A stretch of 64,000 nucleotides of DNA from Asanoa ishikariensis (GTDB taxonomy: Bacteria > Actinomycetota > Actinomycetes > Mycobacteriales > Micromonosporaceae), in contig NZ_FNQB01000003.1 in NCBI RefSeq assembly GCF_900107455.1, positions 558,001 to 622,000 on the forward strand, in the 5' to 3' direction. Below are positions 17,701 through 25,905 of this stretch, one piece after another (position 1 is the first letter of the stretch; every line of letters begins with the position of its first letter). The notes under the pieces were generated by a model, which saw only the letters and a program-made list of their open reading frames with translations, ran no database searches and was not told the DNA's origin. The position numbers were made by a program, and so were the translations under genes.

Positions 17701-20189
17701 GGCAACGGCCTCCTCACGGTCTCCCCGAGCAGGTGCTCCACGGCGTCGTGAACGGTCGCACCGAACTCCTGCTCGCGCTCGTGCAGGGCGAGATGGCCGC
17801 CGTCGACGCGGAGTTGCAGCGGCGGGTCGCGGAACAGGTCGTCCCACGCGCGCAACGAGGGCTCGGGCACGATCCAGTCGCCACGCAGGCCCACGACGGC
17901 GGCCGGCACGGGGACCGGCGGCCGCAGTGGGCGGTACGGGAAGGTCTCGACCATGGACAGGTCGGCCTGAAGGGGCGCGGCGAACGACGCGGCCAACTCG
18001 GGCAGCTCGAGCATCTCGCGCGCCGCCAGTCCCATGTCGACGGCCGCGCGCAGGAACTCGTCCAACGGCAGGTGCGCGACCGGCGGGTGGCCGACCCCGG
18101 TCTGCGGCGAACGGGAACCGCAGACCACGACGCCCTCCGGTGGTGTGCCGGCATCGCTGAGGCGGGCGGCCAGCTCGTACGAGAACGAGCCGCCGAGGCT
18201 GTAGCCGAGCAGGAGCAGGCGGTCCGCCGGCAACGTCGGCAACACGGCCAGGAGCTCGTCGACGACCGCGTCGACGTCGCGCAGGCACGGGTCGCCCATC
18301 CGCCGGCCGTGTCCCGGCAGGTCGACCAACGCCAGCCCGCAACCCCGCGGAAGGTACCGGCGCATCGCCTGGAAGGCCCGGCCCGAGCCGCCGGCGTACG
18401 GAATCGCGAGGACCAACGGCCCCGACCCGGGCTCGGTCAGCAGGTCGATGCCCAGCGGCGTCGCGCCCCGGCGAACCGGGCGGCGCGCGGCTTCGAGCGG
18501 ATGCTCGGACGGGGTCCGGGTGGCGGGCCGCATTCCGGTGGTGGGCATCGGCACGCGGTGCCGCAGCGGCTGCTGGCCCAGCGTCGTCCAGTCGAGGTCG
18601 TGGCCCAGGGTCCACAGCCGCGCGGCGCCGGCCAGCAGCGTGCCGAGCCGCACGGGGGCGGTGGACACGGTGCCGTCGAGGTGTCCGGTCGGCGCCAGCA
18701 CCACCCGCGCCCAGAACGCGGGATCTCCGGCGTCGGTGGCGGTGACCGCCGGCCCGCCCTGGCCGCAGTGCAGGGCAACGGCCGGCGGCTTGAGCGCGAC
18801 ACCGGCCACCGCCCGTTCGAGCTCACCGGCCTCCCGCGTACGAGCGACGACGCGCACCAGGGCGGCGGCGTCGGCCGGCGTGAGCACCTCGGCGACGACG
18901 GCCGCGGCCAGCACACCGACGCCGTCGGCGACCAGCGCCGCGGGTCGCAGGCCGGCCGCGAGCCATAGCTGCGCGAGCGCGGCCTCGGCCGCGAAGAGCA
19001 GCACCGGGTCGTTCTCCGGAAGCTCGCGCCACGGCGGGCCGGGGTCGTCGAGCAGGTCCAGCCAGCCGTCGAAGGCCCGGGCGAAGGCCGGCACGGCACG
19101 GTGGAGCGCGGCGACGGCCACCGCGGGCGCGCCACCGGGGAAGATCAGGGTGACCGGGTTGGCGGCGGGCACCGGACGGCCGGGCGTCAGCACCCGCGGG
19201 CTGTCGACCGCGCCGAGCACGGCGGCGGCGTCCAGCGCACCGGTGCAGACCGCGGCGGCGCGGACGGGATGGCCGGTCCGGCCGTGTTGCAGCGTGGCCA
19301 CGGCGTCCGCGAACACCTCCTCGCCGCGCCAGATGAGGTGGTGCGCGAGCCGCTCCCGCACGAGCCGTTCCTCGGTGGTGGTCCGCCCCGACCAGACGAC
19401 GACCCGCGGCTCCTCCGCGTGCATGGTGAGCGCCTGGGGCGGTGCCTCCGACAGCACGACGAACCCCGCGTCCCACTCGGCGACCGCGGCGACCCGCGGG
19501 ATGCGGGGGTCGCGGGGCCACGGCGCGACCCGGTCCTGCCCGACGAACGGCGTCTCCGCCAGCTCGAGTCGGGGATCGAGGGTGCTCGGGGGAAGCTGTT
19601 CGCGCTCCAGTGCCAGCGCGACCTTGACGATGCCGGCGAGGCCGCCGCCGGAGACCTGGCCGACGCGGCGGCCCGGGCCCGCCACGGCTGCGATGTCGCC
19701 TGCCTGCTCACGGCCGCACAGCTCGACGTACCCGATGTCGCTCGGCATTTCGCCCCCGCGGATCACGGCCCAGATGTGGTCGTGGTCGGCGAGCGCGTCG
19801 GCCAGCCGCTTGAGCGCGAGGGCGCAGACGCCTCCGGGATGGCCCGGGCCGCCGACCACCGCCAGCCCGCATCTGCGGTCACGGAGCATCCGGCCGGCCA
19901 GGTCGACGGCGCGGAAACCGTCGGCGGCGACGACCGGCCCGGTGACGCCCAGCGCGTGCGCCAGCTCGACCGCGCCCTCGGCGGCAACGATTCCCACGGA
20001 CGGACGGGCAGCGGCGTTCGCCAGGGCGGCGTACGCTACCTCGGCGAGTGCCACGGGCGTCGGCTCGGCCAGCTCACCGGCGGGTTCCCGGCCGCGGACG
20101 AGGTCGAGCCAGAGCCGCTCGAGGTCATCGGCGCCGGTGTGCCGGGCGGCGAGTCCGACGATCGCGACAGCATCGTCCGAGTCCAGCAC
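17697..20189 (-). CDS. catalytically dead KS-AT remnant fused to a type II-like thioesterase
   Basis: 830 residues from GTG 20189 (GGGGAG six bases upstream); first gene of the minus operon. Residues 1-260 follow a KS scaffold (DDAVAIVGLAARHTGADDLE start) but lack the TACSSS block entirely; HGTATxxGD has become CGREQAGD and NIGHLxxAAG has become VGQVSGGG, so Cys and both His are gone. The KS-AT linker is recognisable (RVVVWSGRT) and matches that of the PKS at 3512. Residues about 335-570 follow an AT, but GQGxQ is FPGGAP and GHSxGE is VADGVGV, without the nucleophile. Residues about 595-825 are a thioesterase with Ser664 in GYSLGG, LPGHGRRMGDP and DGGHLALH, apparently intact. The reading frame is clean, arguing for a retained non-catalytic docking or gating role plus hydrolysis. 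Confidence 0.87.
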   Translation of the reverse strand: MLDSDDAVAIVGLAARHTGADDLERLWLDLVRGREPAGELAEPTPVALAEVAYAALANAAARPSVGIVAAEGAVELAHALGVTGPVVAADGFRAVDLAGRMLRDRRCGLAVVGGPGHPGGVCALALKRLADALADHDHIWAVIRGGEMPSDIGYVELCGREQAGDIAAVAGPGRRVGQVSGGGLAGIVKVALALEREQLPPSTLDPRLELAETPFVGQDRVAPWPRDPRIPRVAAVAEWDAGFVVLSEAPPQALTMHAEEPRVVVWSGRTTTEERLVRERLAHHLIWRGEEVFADAVATLQHGRTGHPVRAAAVCTGALDAAAVLGAVDSPRVLTPGRPVPAANPVTLIFPGGAPAVAVAALHRAVPAFARAFDGWLDLLDDPGPPWRELPENDPVLLFAAEAALAQLWLAAGLRPAALVADGVGVLAAAVVAEVLTPADAAALVRVVARTREAGELERAVAGVALKPPAVALHCGQGGPAVTATDAGDPAFWARVVLAPTGHLDGTVSTAPVRLGTLLAGAARLWTLGHDLDWTTLGQQPLRHRVPMPTTGMRPATRTPSEHPLEAARRPVRRGATPLGIDLLTEPGSGPLVLAIPYAGGSGRAFQAMRRYLPRGCGLALVDLPGHGRRMGDPCLRDVDAVVDELLAVLPTLPADRLLLLGYSLGGSFSYELAARLSDAGTPPEGVVVCGSRSPQTGVGHPPVAHLPLDEFLRAAVDMGLAAREMLELPELAASFAAPLQADLSMVETFPYRPLRPPVPVPAAVVGLRGDWIVPEPSLRAWDDLFRDPPLQLRVDGGHLALHEREQEFGATVHDAVEHLLGETVRRPLP

Positions 20190-20340
20190 GGCTATCTCCC
20201 CTGGGCCGACGGCCGCCCGAAACCCGGGCCCTGCATGTCAGGGACGCTACGACCGCCCGCGCGGAGGTGTCGTGTCGCCGGAACCGGCGACCCGGCATCC
20301 GCGCCGATGGATCCCCGGTCGGACGCCCTCACCGGGTGCC

Positions 20341-20358
20341 GTCCCCAAAAGCGGGGAC
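20341..20358. promoter_or_regulatory. GTCCCC-N6-GGGGAC palindrome, copy 1
   Basis: GTCCCCAAAAGCGGGGAC: six-base arms are exact inverted repeats. A second copy sharing 14 of the first 16 bases lies at 21112-21129, on the other side of the luxR gene. Possible operator for the adjacent regulator (inference), or a hairpin. Confidence 0.5.
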
Positions 20359-20411
20359 CCGCCCGCACGACGGGTCCCCGGCTAGCGTCTCGAATCGGGG
20401 GAAATCAATCA

Positions 20412-20477
20412 TTGTCCAGCAGTGTGCTGGCGCCTGCGCGCCGGTGAGCGGCCAGATCCCGCCCCCTCGCTGGACAA
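20412..20477. promoter_or_regulatory. 9-bp spaced inverted repeat upstream of luxR
   Basis: TTGTCCAGC at 20412-20420 and its exact reverse complement GCTGGACAA at 20469-20477, 48 bases apart, the right arm ending 15 bases before ATG 20493. It could fold as a leader stem in the luxR mRNA or be paired operator half-sites. Confidence 0.45.
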
Positions 20478-20492
20478 AGAGTGAGGGTAACC

Positions 20493-21110
20493 ATGATCAG
20501 GACGGACATCCTTGTCAGCTCGCCGATCTACCTTCTAGGGCTCGTCCAGACGCTGACCAAGGCCGGGATCAAGGTCGTGGCGGCCCGAACGACGCCGGAC
20601 GAGGAACCGTCCTGGCTCGCCGACGCCGTGGTCGTGGACGTCGACGCCCTGCCGTCACCCGAGGACTTCACGCCGATCACGCGGGCCGCCCGTTGCACGC
20701 CGGTGCTCGTGCTGAGCGGCCAGCGGGTCCCCTTCTCCGGCCCCTACCTACGGGCCGGCGCGTCCGGTGTGGTCAGCAAGTGCGAGACCGGCGAGCACAT
20801 CGTCGCGGCCGTACGCGCGGTGATCGCGGGCACGCACGTCGGACCGGACGACGGGGGCCGCGCGGTCGCGGCGGAGCGCACGGTGGCCGGCTGTCACCTC
20901 TCGGAGCGCGAGGAGCAGGTGCTCGGTCAGATCTCCCGCGGCCTCACGCACGGGCAGATCGCCACCCGGCTCGGGATCAGTCCGCACACGGTCGACACCT
21001 ACGTCAAGCGCATCCGCGCGAAGCTCGGCGCCGGCAACAAGGCCGAGCTCACCCGGGCCGCCCTGCTCGGCCGGCTGGTCGTGGAGCCCGGGCAGGCACC
21101 GGCGGCCTGA
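20493..21110 (+). CDS. LuxR-family (NarL/FixJ-like) transcriptional regulator
   Basis: 205 residues from ATG 20493, chosen over an in-frame GTG at 20481 because GTGAGGG then serves as ribosome site. The C-terminal LuxR helix-turn-helix, about 134-193, is clear: LSEREEQVLGQISRGLTHGQ, IATRLGISPHTVDTYVKRIR. The N-terminal 120 residues look like a receiver fold (VVVDVDALPSPEDF, TPVLVLSGQ, LRAGASGVVSK) but the paired acidic residues normally near position 10 are absent, and no partner kinase is nearby. Likely a phosphorylation-independent, pathway-situated regulator of the neighbouring NRPS-PKS operons (inference from position). Confidence 0.85.
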   Translation: MIRTDILVSSPIYLLGLVQTLTKAGIKVVAARTTPDEEPSWLADAVVVDVDALPSPEDFTPITRAARCTPVLVLSGQRVPFSGPYLRAGASGVVSKCETGEHIVAAVRAVIAGTHVGPDDGGRAVAAERTVAGCHLSEREEQVLGQISRGLTHGQIATRLGISPHTVDTYVKRIRAKLGAGNKAELTRAALLGRLVVEPGQAPAA

Positions 21111-21111
21111 T

Positions 21112-21129
21112 GTCCCCTGAAGCGGGGGA
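21112..21129. promoter_or_regulatory. GTCCCC-N6-GGGG motif, copy 2
   Basis: GTCCCCTGAAGCGGGGGA, beginning two bases after the luxR stop and 65 bases before the peptidase start. Matches copy 1 at 20341 in the GTCCCC and AAGCGGGG blocks. Could link the peptidase to the same regulator, or act as a weak hairpin. Confidence 0.45.
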
Positions 21130-21193
21130 TGCACCGGCCGTCCGGTGAGCACCGAGGATCGACGCGTCGAACACCCTGAGGATGGGCGATCGC

Positions 21194-23524
21194 ATGACGA
21201 GTCAGCTTGAGGCCGGACCTTCGATCGCGGATCCGGAATCGGACCGGACCAGCACGGGCGGTTCGGCGCGGCAACGGGTCGCGGCCCTGGTCGTGCTGAT
21301 CGCGCTGGCCCTGGTCGGCGTGGCGGCGACGCTGTCGCTGCGCACACCCGCGCCGCTGCCGGTCTCGGCAGCCCCCGACGCGTTCTCGGCCGACCGGGCG
21401 ACCGCACTGCTGCCCGGCATCGCCTCCGTGCCCCACCCGAGCGGCTCCGCGGCCGCCGCGGAGGTCCGCGCGTACCTGACGACCCAGCTTCGTGGGCTCG
21501 GCCTGGAACCCGACGTGCGCACCGCGGTGGCGGCGCGGTCGCCGGAGGGTGGCCACCAGAGCGCCGGCACGGTCTCCAACGTGCATGCCCGCATCGCGGG
21601 CTCGGACCCGACCGGCCGGGTGCTGCTGGTGGCGCACTACGACTCCGTGCCGACCGGACCGGGTGCCTCCGACAACGGCGCGAACGTCGCCGCGATCCTC
21701 GAGGTGGCCCGCGCCCTGCGCACCGGCCCGGCCCCCCGCAACGACGTCGACCTCCTGTTCACGGACGGCGAGGAGGCCGGACTGCTCGGCGCCCAGGCGT
21801 TCGTGGACTCGGGCGCGGCCGGCGACCCGGCCCGCGTCGTGGTGGTCAACCTGGAGGCCCGCGGCGTCTCCGGACCGGCCGTGATGTTCCAGATGGCGGG
21901 GACCGGGCTGACCCCGGCCGTGCGGGCCGCCGACCCGGTCACGACGTCGTTCGCCGCCGCCGTCTACCAGGTGCTGCCCAACGACACCGACCTGACCGTC
22001 TTCGACGAGGCCGGCATGCGCGGGCTCAACTTCGCGTACATCGAGGGATCGGCGCACTACCACGCGCCACACGACGACATCGCCCACGTCTCTGGCGGCA
22101 GCGTGCAGGACATGGGCTCGTCGGTGCTGGCCGCGACCCGCGACCTCGCCGCCGCCGACCTGTCGGCCACGGGCGGGGACTCGACCTACTTCTCACTGTT
22201 CGGCGCCGTCGTCTCGTACCCCGGCTGGCTCGTCCTGCCCCTGGCCGCACTGACCCTCGTCGCCTACGTGCTGCTGCTGGTCACCGGCCGCCGGCAGGGC
22301 CTGCGCCTCGGCGGCGTCGGGCGGGCTGCGGGCACGTTCGCGATCATGGTCCCGGGTGCTCTCTTGATCGGCGTCGGCGTCTGGCTGCTGCTGACCCGGC
22401 TGCGGCCGGAGTTCACGGTCGGCCTGGGCGGGATCTACCAGCCGGCCCCCTACGCGCTCGCCGAGGTGGCGCTGCTGCTGGCGGTGCTGGTGGCCTGGTA
22501 CCGCCTGGCACGCCGCAAGGCCACGCCGTCGGAGGTCGCGGCCGGCGTACTCGGCTGGTTGACGCTGTTCGCGGTCGTGTTCGCGGTGCTGCTCCCCGGC
22601 GGGGCGTACCTGTTCACGTGGCCGGCGCTGATCGGCGTGGTGGCCCTCGCGGCGGCCTTGCGGTTCACGGACGCGGGCTCGCCCGTGCGCACGCTCGCCG
22701 GCTGTGCCGCCGCCGTGCCCGGCATGGCGCTGTTGCTGCCGGTCGTCCTGCTGCTGGTGCCCGCACTCGGCATCGGACTCAGCGCTGTCCCGTTGCTGTT
22801 CGCGGCGCTCCTCGCGGGCGTACTCCTGGCGGTCCTGGAGCCGTTGCCTTCGCGTCGGCTCCTGACCGCCGCGACCCTCGCACTCGCGGTCGGCGCGGCG
22901 GCCACCGTCGGCGTCAGCGTGGTGGCGGACGGATACTCGCCGGCCAAGCCGCGCCCGGTCAGCCTCGGCTACGTGCTGGAGACGGACTCCGGCACGGCGA
23001 CGTGGGTGAGCGTCGGTGGCCAGGACCAGCCGGGGGTCGGCCCGCTGCTGACGGCCGGGCAGATCAGCCTCGCCGACCGGGTGCCGCCGATCGGCCAGGA
23101 GCCGGTGAACAGCGGCCCGGCACCGCTGGCCACGCTCGCGCCGCCGGAGGTCTCCCCCGTGGCGCCGCCGACCGACGAGAGCGACGGGGTCAGGTCGGTG
23201 CGGGTGAAGATCCAGGTCCCTGCCGGCGCGTACGCCGTCGACGTCTACACCGACACCACGATCCTGAGCGCAACGGTGGCCGGCGCCCCCCTCGCCGCCG
23301 CGACGGACACCCAATGGGGTTTCCGGTATTCGGCACCGCCGGCCGAGGGTTTCGAGCTCACCGTGCGCACGCGAGGTCCCGGACCGTTGCGTCTCCGCGT
23401 CGTCTCGTCCACGGCGGGCCTCCCGTCCGACGTGGGTGCTCCGACGCTCCCGGCGGACGCGGCATGGTCGAGTTGGCCGGTCATTCCCGCCCAGACGTTC
23501 GTGGTGCGAACGGTCGAGCTCTGA
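21194..23524 (+). CDS. membrane-anchored M28-family metallopeptidase
   Basis: 776 residues from ATG 21194 (GGATGG suitably spaced; ATG 21182 is also in frame but sits directly on GAGG). One N-terminal membrane helix (about 27-47), then an extracytoplasmic M28 zinc-aminopeptidase domain with the metal-site pattern: LLVAHYDSVP (His), GASDNGANVA (Asp), TDGEEAGLLG (catalytic and metal Glu), NLEARG, and HYHAPHDD (last His). From about residue 335 there are roughly eight hydrophobic helices, then a soluble C-terminal beta-rich domain, the layout of vacuolar-type membrane M28 proteases. Located just after luxR, so it might mature, export or protect against the cluster product, or be unrelated. Confidence 0.85.
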   Translation: MTSQLEAGPSIADPESDRTSTGGSARQRVAALVVLIALALVGVAATLSLRTPAPLPVSAAPDAFSADRATALLPGIASVPHPSGSAAAAEVRAYLTTQLRGLGLEPDVRTAVAARSPEGGHQSAGTVSNVHARIAGSDPTGRVLLVAHYDSVPTGPGASDNGANVAAILEVARALRTGPAPRNDVDLLFTDGEEAGLLGAQAFVDSGAAGDPARVVVVNLEARGVSGPAVMFQMAGTGLTPAVRAADPVTTSFAAAVYQVLPNDTDLTVFDEAGMRGLNFAYIEGSAHYHAPHDDIAHVSGGSVQDMGSSVLAATRDLAAADLSATGGDSTYFSLFGAVVSYPGWLVLPLAALTLVAYVLLLVTGRRQGLRLGGVGRAAGTFAIMVPGALLIGVGVWLLLTRLRPEFTVGLGGIYQPAPYALAEVALLLAVLVAWYRLARRKATPSEVAAGVLGWLTLFAVVFAVLLPGGAYLFTWPALIGVVALAAALRFTDAGSPVRTLAGCAAAVPGMALLLPVVLLLVPALGIGLSAVPLLFAALLAGVLLAVLEPLPSRRLLTAATLALAVGAAATVGVSVVADGYSPAKPRPVSLGYVLETDSGTATWVSVGGQDQPGVGPLLTAGQISLADRVPPIGQEPVNSGPAPLATLAPPEVSPVAPPTDESDGVRSVRVKIQVPAGAYAVDVYTDTTILSATVAGAPLAAATDTQWGFRYSAPPAEGFELTVRTRGPGPLRLRVVSSTAGLPSDVGAPTLPADAAWSSWPVIPAQTFVVRTVEL

Positions 23525-24037
23525 CTAACGACCGACACTGCTCCAGTCGGTAGACGCCGGCGGCACCACCCGCCCAGCGGCGTGGTCGTTGAGCCGGCGA
23601 CCGATCTCGGCGATGTCGTACTGCGGAAACATGACCTGCATCAGTCGCAGCCCAAACCTGGAAGGCACAACCTCATCAAACATGGCGGCGTCGTACGGCC
23701 TGACGTTGACCTGCCATGCGTCCGGCGCTGCCCAATGGACTATTCGCACGTAGAACGCGTCACGAACTCCGGCGCCGGCGACAGCGTCGAGGAACGCCAG
23801 GCCCTGCTCGACAGCGAAGTCGATGAACGCCCAGCCCTTCCAGGTGGCCACATAGTCGGCCATGTGTGGCAGCTTCGACACCCAGCTGACGTTGCTCTCC
23901 CCGGCGTCCTGGCAAGAGGTCAGGGTCTGAATACCGTTGCGCCACGTCGCGTCGATGACTGGTGCGAGAAGCTCGTCGATCTCGGCGACCATACCGCCGA
24001 CCCGCACGGTGGTAACCGGGTGGACGTTCACATACAT
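23525..24037 (-). CDS. hypothetical protein
   Basis: 170 residues, ATG 24037. No family recognised. Visible features are an N-terminal VNVHPVTTVRVGG strand pair, a TLTSCQDAGES segment containing a single conserved-looking Cys, and a tryptophan-rich middle. No signal peptide or membrane helix. It converges with the peptidase gene (stops adjacent) and diverges from the flavoprotein gene at 24085. Codon use is typical of the window. Confidence 0.7.
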   Translation of the reverse strand: MYVNVHPVTTVRVGGMVAEIDELLAPVIDATWRNGIQTLTSCQDAGESNVSWVSKLPHMADYVATWKGWAFIDFAVEQGLAFLDAVAGAGVRDAFYVRIVHWAAPDAWQVNVRPYDAAMFDEVVPSRFGLRLMQVMFPQYDIAEIGRRLNDHAAGRVVPPASTDWSSVGR

Positions 24038-24084
24038 GCCGGCAGACTACCGACGATGGAAGGTCGGTCCATTAGGGTCGGTAG

Positions 24085-24744
24085 ATGGAGCCAGCCCTCG
24101 CCACCAGTGTCTTCGACTCCCTGCGCCTCGATGCTGTGTCCGACCAGGAGGGGCTGCGCCGGGTCTACGAGCTCCCCAGCGACGCTGCCGTGCGCAAGCA
24201 GATGACCGAGCTCACCGCGCAGACCCGGCAGTTGATCGCCTGCGCATCGCTGGTCCTGGTCGCCAGCGTGGACGCCGAGGGCAACATTGACGTCTCCCCG
24301 CGCGGCGGCCCCGCCGGGTTCGTCGCCGTCCTGGACGCGCGGACGGTGGCGATACCGGACGCGACGGGCAACAAGCGTCTTGACAGCCTCCAGAACGTCG
24401 TCGCCACCGGCCGGGCCGGGCTGCTGTTCGTCATCCCGGGGCGCACGACGACGCTGCGGTTGAACGGCCGGGCCTGCGTCTCCACGCGGCCCGAGCTGCT
24501 GTCGCAGCTGACCGCCGTGGGCAAGCCACCGGCCAGTGCGCTGGTGGTGGGGATCGAGGAGGTCTACCCGCACTGCCCCAAGTCACTGCTGCGCAGCGGG
24601 GCGTGGAAGCCGGAGCAGTGGCTGCCGGTGGACGCCCAGCCGACCTCGGCCGAGGTGACCCTGGCCCAGCTCCGGATGCCGGACCTGACGATCGCAGACA
24701 TCGAGCAGGCCGAGGCGGACGCGCTGAAGTATCGGTACGAATGA
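24085..24744 (+). CDS. PPOX-class FMN-dependent flavoprotein (MSMEG_1061/DR_2398-like)
   Basis: 219 residues, ATG 24085. Split-barrel pyridoxamine-phosphate-oxidase-like fold: LVLVASVDAEGNIDVSPRGG near residues 54-73, then VAIPDATGNKRLDSLQNVV and GLLFVIPGRTTTLRLNGRA, the FMN-binding pattern of this subgroup; the C-terminal VYPHCPKSLLRSGAWKPEQW is characteristic. Such proteins bind FMN or F420; the substrate is unknown. Stand-alone gene. Confidence 0.85.
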   Translation: MEPALATSVFDSLRLDAVSDQEGLRRVYELPSDAAVRKQMTELTAQTRQLIACASLVLVASVDAEGNIDVSPRGGPAGFVAVLDARTVAIPDATGNKRLDSLQNVVATGRAGLLFVIPGRTTTLRLNGRACVSTRPELLSQLTAVGKPPASALVVGIEEVYPHCPKSLLRSGAWKPEQWLPVDAQPTSAEVTLAQLRMPDLTIADIEQAEADALKYRYE

Positions 24745-24830
24745 CGGGCATTCTCTCCGCATGCCCCTGCTGACGGCTCAATGCGATCATCGAGTGCCGG
24801 CAATCCGGCCAGACCGGCTCGCGGTGGGGA

Positions 24831-25196
24831 TCAGCAGGTGGAGTGGAAAAGGCCACCCACCGGGATGGTCGCGATCAGGTCGTTGTAGACCGCCACGGCG
24901 GCTCGGGTCTCGGCCACGTGCACGGTCACTCCCCGCTCCCCCAGCCATGCCAGCGCCTCGGGCGTCACCTCGAGGACCTGATCCATGCCGCGGGACAACA
25001 CCACCGTGGTGGCACCGGCCGCCACCAACTCCTCGACGTCGGCCGTCTGGATGCCCGGACGATGCCGCGTGCCGGCCTCATTCCAGTCCCACGCCCGCCC
25101 GCCGCCGGGGTACAGCTTCGCGTCCTTGAACGACCCGAGACCGTCAACCTCGACGCGGCCCCACTCGATGCGCAGGATCCGGGGTGCCTCATCCAC
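24831..25196 (-). CDS. Mth938-like domain protein
   Basis: 121 residues from GTG 25196; the open frame extends upstream but the family length (about 110-125) and the start of similarity (ILRIEWGRVEVDGLG) support this start. Matches the Mth938-like fold: GSFKDAKLYPGGGRAWDWNE, TTVVLSRGMDQVLEVTPEAL, and the terminal ETRAAVAVYNDLIATIPVGG followed by LFHSTC. Function of the family is not established. Confidence 0.85.
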   Translation of the reverse strand: MDEAPRILRIEWGRVEVDGLGSFKDAKLYPGGGRAWDWNEAGTRHRPGIQTADVEELVAAGATTVVLSRGMDQVLEVTPEALAWLGERGVTVHVAETRAAVAVYNDLIATIPVGGLFHSTC

Positions 25197-25439
25197 GCCC
25201 GGCAGCCTACGGCCAGGACAGGTAGATGCGTCAGCCGCACGGTCAACCCTGTTGCTCTCGGCATGGTGACCCGCTGGCCGTGGTCTTGCGCAGGAAGCGC
25301 AACGCGGCACGGATCAGCCGCCCCCCACCGCTCGATCAACCAGCCACCGCTCCTCTGCCGCACGCGATGTCTGGTGGCGTTGGAGGCGTCTGCGAAGATC
25401 AAACGCATGTCGTTGCCGGCGTGTGGAGGCTGTGGTTTT

Positions 25440-25905
25440 CGTTCGGGCGGTCCGGCGACGGCCCCGCGTTGGCGAAACAGCTCCACGACCTCGTCGCGTC
25501 GAGCTTGCCTCCGGCGCTGACGCGTTGCCCGGCGCACGCGCGTTGGTCGAGCGCCTAAAGGACCGCGTGCCGATCGCGGTGGCCAGCAACAGCCCGCGGT
25601 CCTTCGTCGCCGCCGCGCTGGCCTCCACGGGCCTGCACGAACTGTTCGACCACGTGCTCGCCGCCGAGGATGTGACAATCGCCAAGCCCGCACCCGACCT
25701 CTACCTCGCCGCCTGCGCCGTCCTACGCGCCGATCCCGCCCGCAGCGTCGCGTTCGAGGACTCGCCGACCGGCGTCGCCGCGGCCCGGGCGGCCGGCATG
25801 TACGTCGTCGGCGTGCCGTCACTGCCCCGCGTGGGACTCGACACCGACGCGACCTACCCCTCGCTGGCCGACCAGGCCCTCACCGCGTGGGCGACCGAGA
25901 CCTAG
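25440..25905 (+). pseudogene. HAD-superfamily hydrolase remnant (beta-phosphoglucomutase-like), frameshifted
   Basis: The C-terminal two thirds of a HAD phosphatase are intact from about 25520 (LPGARALVERLKDR, VPIAVASNSPRSF motif II, AAEDVTIAKPAPDLYLAA motif III, SVAFEDSPTGVAAARAAGM motif IV). The essential N-terminal DxDGT nucleophile motif is missing. A plausible cap-domain piece, DGPALAKQLHDLVASSLPPA, is read in a different frame just upstream (about 25460-25520), indicating a frameshift near 25515 in addition to N-terminal loss. Without motif I no phosphatase activity is expected. Its TAG shares the bases CTAG with the stop of the convergent SRPBCC gene. Confidence 0.72.

Larger units (their letters stand above)
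20190..20492. promoter_or_regulatory. divergent control region between the TE operon and luxR
   Basis: 303 bp without a gene. It contains an 18-bp palindrome at 20341-20358, a perfect spaced dyad TTGTCCAGC (20412-20420) / GCTGGACAA (20469-20477) and, inside the left half, a short palindrome CCAGCAGTGTGCTGG (20416-20430). Both the five-gene minus operon and the LuxR gene must start from here. Promoter hexamers were not assigned. Confidence 0.6.

Noticed and set aside
17697-19500. Functional KS-AT
   Set aside because: All catalytic motifs are missing or replaced; only the thioesterase part retains its active site.
20481-20492. GTG at 20481 as the luxR start
   Set aside because: Using it would remove the GAGGG ribosome site that fits ATG 20493 well.
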